A stretch of DNA of 6,435 bases, taken from contig JALVWL010000234.1 in the NCBI GenBank assembly GCA_027034965.1, positions 1 to 6,435 of the forward strand, read 5' to 3'. The notes under the pieces are model-generated. The model was not told the origin of the DNA. It worked only from the letters and a program-made list of their open reading frames with translations, and did no database searches. The stretch comes from Candidatus Omnitrophota bacterium (GTDB lineage: Bacteria; Omnitrophota; Gorgyraeia; S143-82). Within the stretch, counting starts at the first letter, position 1. Every line of letters starts with the position of its first letter. The position numbers and the translations under genes are program-made. Below, piece after piece: positions 5,436 through 6,435 of the stretch.

Positions 5436-6435
5436 ATGTATCTGGTTTGGCATGGGCTGGTAATCTTTGTCCTCTTTTTGTTGTCTGCCTTTTTTTCAGG
5501 GATAGAGACGGCCCTCTTTTCACTTTCACCTGTCAATCTCGAGCGGATAAGGGCAAGGAATCCAAGACGTGCTGATCGGGTGTCTAATTTCCTGAAGAAT
5601 CCTAATTCAACCGTAAATATTATCATTACCGGTAATACCCTTGTAAACGTTGCATTTTCTGTTGTCTGGGCTAGTGTCTTTATTGACCTGTTTGGATCTA
5701 GGGCGCTGTTGCTCTCGGTTATACTTGGAACATTGCTTTTATTGATCTTTGCTGAACTGACTCCAAAGGTCCTTGCGATAACCTGGAATGAGTCCTTTTC
5801 ATATTATGGGATAGGGCTCCTGTCTTTATTTGAGAGGCTTCTGCGTCCGGTCTCTGTATGGTTTGAAAGGATCCTTGAGGCGATTTTTTCTCTCTTTGGG
5901 GCAGATACGAAAAAACTTGATCTGGCGCTTTCAGAGGATGAATTAGAGGCCCTGCTGGATCTAGGGGAGAGAGATGGGGTATTGGCAGAGGCAGAGCGGG
6001 ATATGCTGGAAGAGGCAATGGATCTGGACGTGCGGACAGTGGATGAAATAATGACCCCCAGGGTTGATATAGTTGGAATCGATGTCCTTTCTTCCCTGGA
6101 AGAGATAAAAAAGGTCTCACAAAAGGCGCGTTATTCCAGGTTGATTGTATATAAGGGAAGTATTGACTATGTCCTTGGCTATATACGTTTGAAGGAGGTG
6201 CTTCTTCATCTGGAGAAGGATTGGCGGTCGTTTATGCGTAAGGCGATTATGATACCAGAGACCAAGAGCCTGGATAGGCTTTTGCATGACTTTAAGGAGT
6301 TTGATGAGGATCTAGCTGTTGTGGTAGACGAATATGGGGGAACGGCTGGCATTGTTACACTGGAGGATGTCATTGAGGAGCTGGTGGGGAATATAAAGGA
6401 TGAATTTGATAGGGAGCCGGTGGATATTATTAGGC
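5436..6435 (+). CDS. CNNM (DUF21)/CBS-pair membrane protein, CorB/CorC/HlyC type, 3' end outside window
   Basis: The frame stays open from ATG 5436 to the window end, giving 333 residues of a family usually about 410-440 aa. The N-terminal CNNM domain has hydrophobic segments near 3-22, 59-84, 88-107 and 123-155. Its signatures are FFSGIETALFSL (19-30), GNTLVN (66-71) and AELTPK (106-111). Two CBS domains follow, about 203-262 (starting DEIMTPR) and 268-320 (with VVVDEYGGTAG at 296-305 and EDVIEELVG at 310-318). The CorC/HlyC C-terminal domain should lie beyond the edge. Relatives export Mg2+ or support Mg2+/Co2+ homeostasis, with the CBS pair sensing ATP-Mg; some are labelled 'hemolysin C' without evidence of haemolysis. 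The ATG is 7 nt after the pfkA stop, so cotranscription is likely; AGG at 5427-5429 is a weak ribosome site. The family is clear; the transported ion is not. Confidence 0.93.
   Translation, partial: MYLVWHGLVIFVLFLLSAFFSGIETALFSLSPVNLERIRARNPRRADRVSNFLKNPNSTVNIIITGNTLVNVAFSVVWASVFIDLFGSRALLLSVILGTLLLLIFAELTPKVLAITWNESFSYYGIGLLSLFERLLRPVSVWFERILEAIFSLFGADTKKLDLALSEDELEALLDLGERDGVLAEAERDMLEEAMDLDVRTVDEIMTPRVDIVGIDVLSSLEEIKKVSQKARYSRLIVYKGSIDYVLGYIRLKEVLLHLEKDWRSFMRKAIMIPETKSLDRLLHDFKEFDEDLAVVVDEYGGTAGIVTLEDVIEELVGNIKDEFDREPVDIIR

Noticed and set aside
5719..6120. 133-residue open frame on the minus strand opposite the CNNM/CBS gene
   Set aside because: It is proline- and leucine-rich low-complexity sequence, antisense to a clear CNNM/CBS coding region, with no ribosome site or domain.
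1..6435. A new defence or mobile system next to the CRISPR array
   Set aside because: All genes in the window belong to known housekeeping or transport families. No cas, transposase, integrase, toxin or unknown accessory gene is present.

Overview
The window looks like ordinary bacterial chromosome. A CRISPR array ends at its left edge, followed by two tightly packed housekeeping gene groups, all read left to right. Coding sequence is moderately AT-leaning, with frequent ATA (Ile) and AGG/AGA (Arg) codons. A type I-E-like CRISPR repeat, a cysS-tmk-holB-ricT cluster and a pfkA-CNNM/CBS pair would fit an anaerobic, possibly thermophilic bacterium of the deltaproteobacterial (Desulfobacterota) or similar kind. 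That placement is inference from general resemblance only; no marker here fixes the taxon.

Left edge (1-366): four CRISPR repeats at a strict 61-bp period (starts 9, 70, 131, 192) with three complete spacers. The repeats resemble type I-E and the last copy has a changed 3' end, so the window shows the leader-distal (trailer) end. Leader, older-to-newer spacer order upstream and any cas genes lie outside to the left. A 146-bp gap then carries a plausible sigma70-type promoter and the ribosome binding site of cysS.

First operon (367-4029): cysS (cysteinyl-tRNA synthetase), tmk (dTMP kinase), holB (DNA polymerase III delta') and a PSP1/RicT-family protein. Each gene overlaps the next (ATGA, 28 nt, ATGA), so translation is probably coupled. 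The set covers tRNA charging, dTTP supply, clamp loading and a cysteine-rich regulatory protein.

Intergenic spacer (4030-4309): 280 bp without a gene. It contains a 9-bp-stem hairpin, a 10-bp inverted repeat around it, and a run of phased 7-bp units (CATTCTY, then TTTTAAG and TTTGANN-like). The likely pfkA promoter is embedded in the last of these units. This is the least ordinary part of the window.

Second operon (4310 to the right edge): pfkA, a phosphofructokinase with the Gly/Lys residue combination typical of the mixed 'group III' enzymes, and, 7 nt downstream, a CNNM (DUF21)/CBS-pair membrane protein of the CorB/CorC/HlyC type, cut off by the window end.

I found no evidence for a new multi-gene system. 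The points most worth checking are the heptamer-phased promoter region, the phosphoryl-donor specificity of the PFK, and RicT seen without its usual partners.
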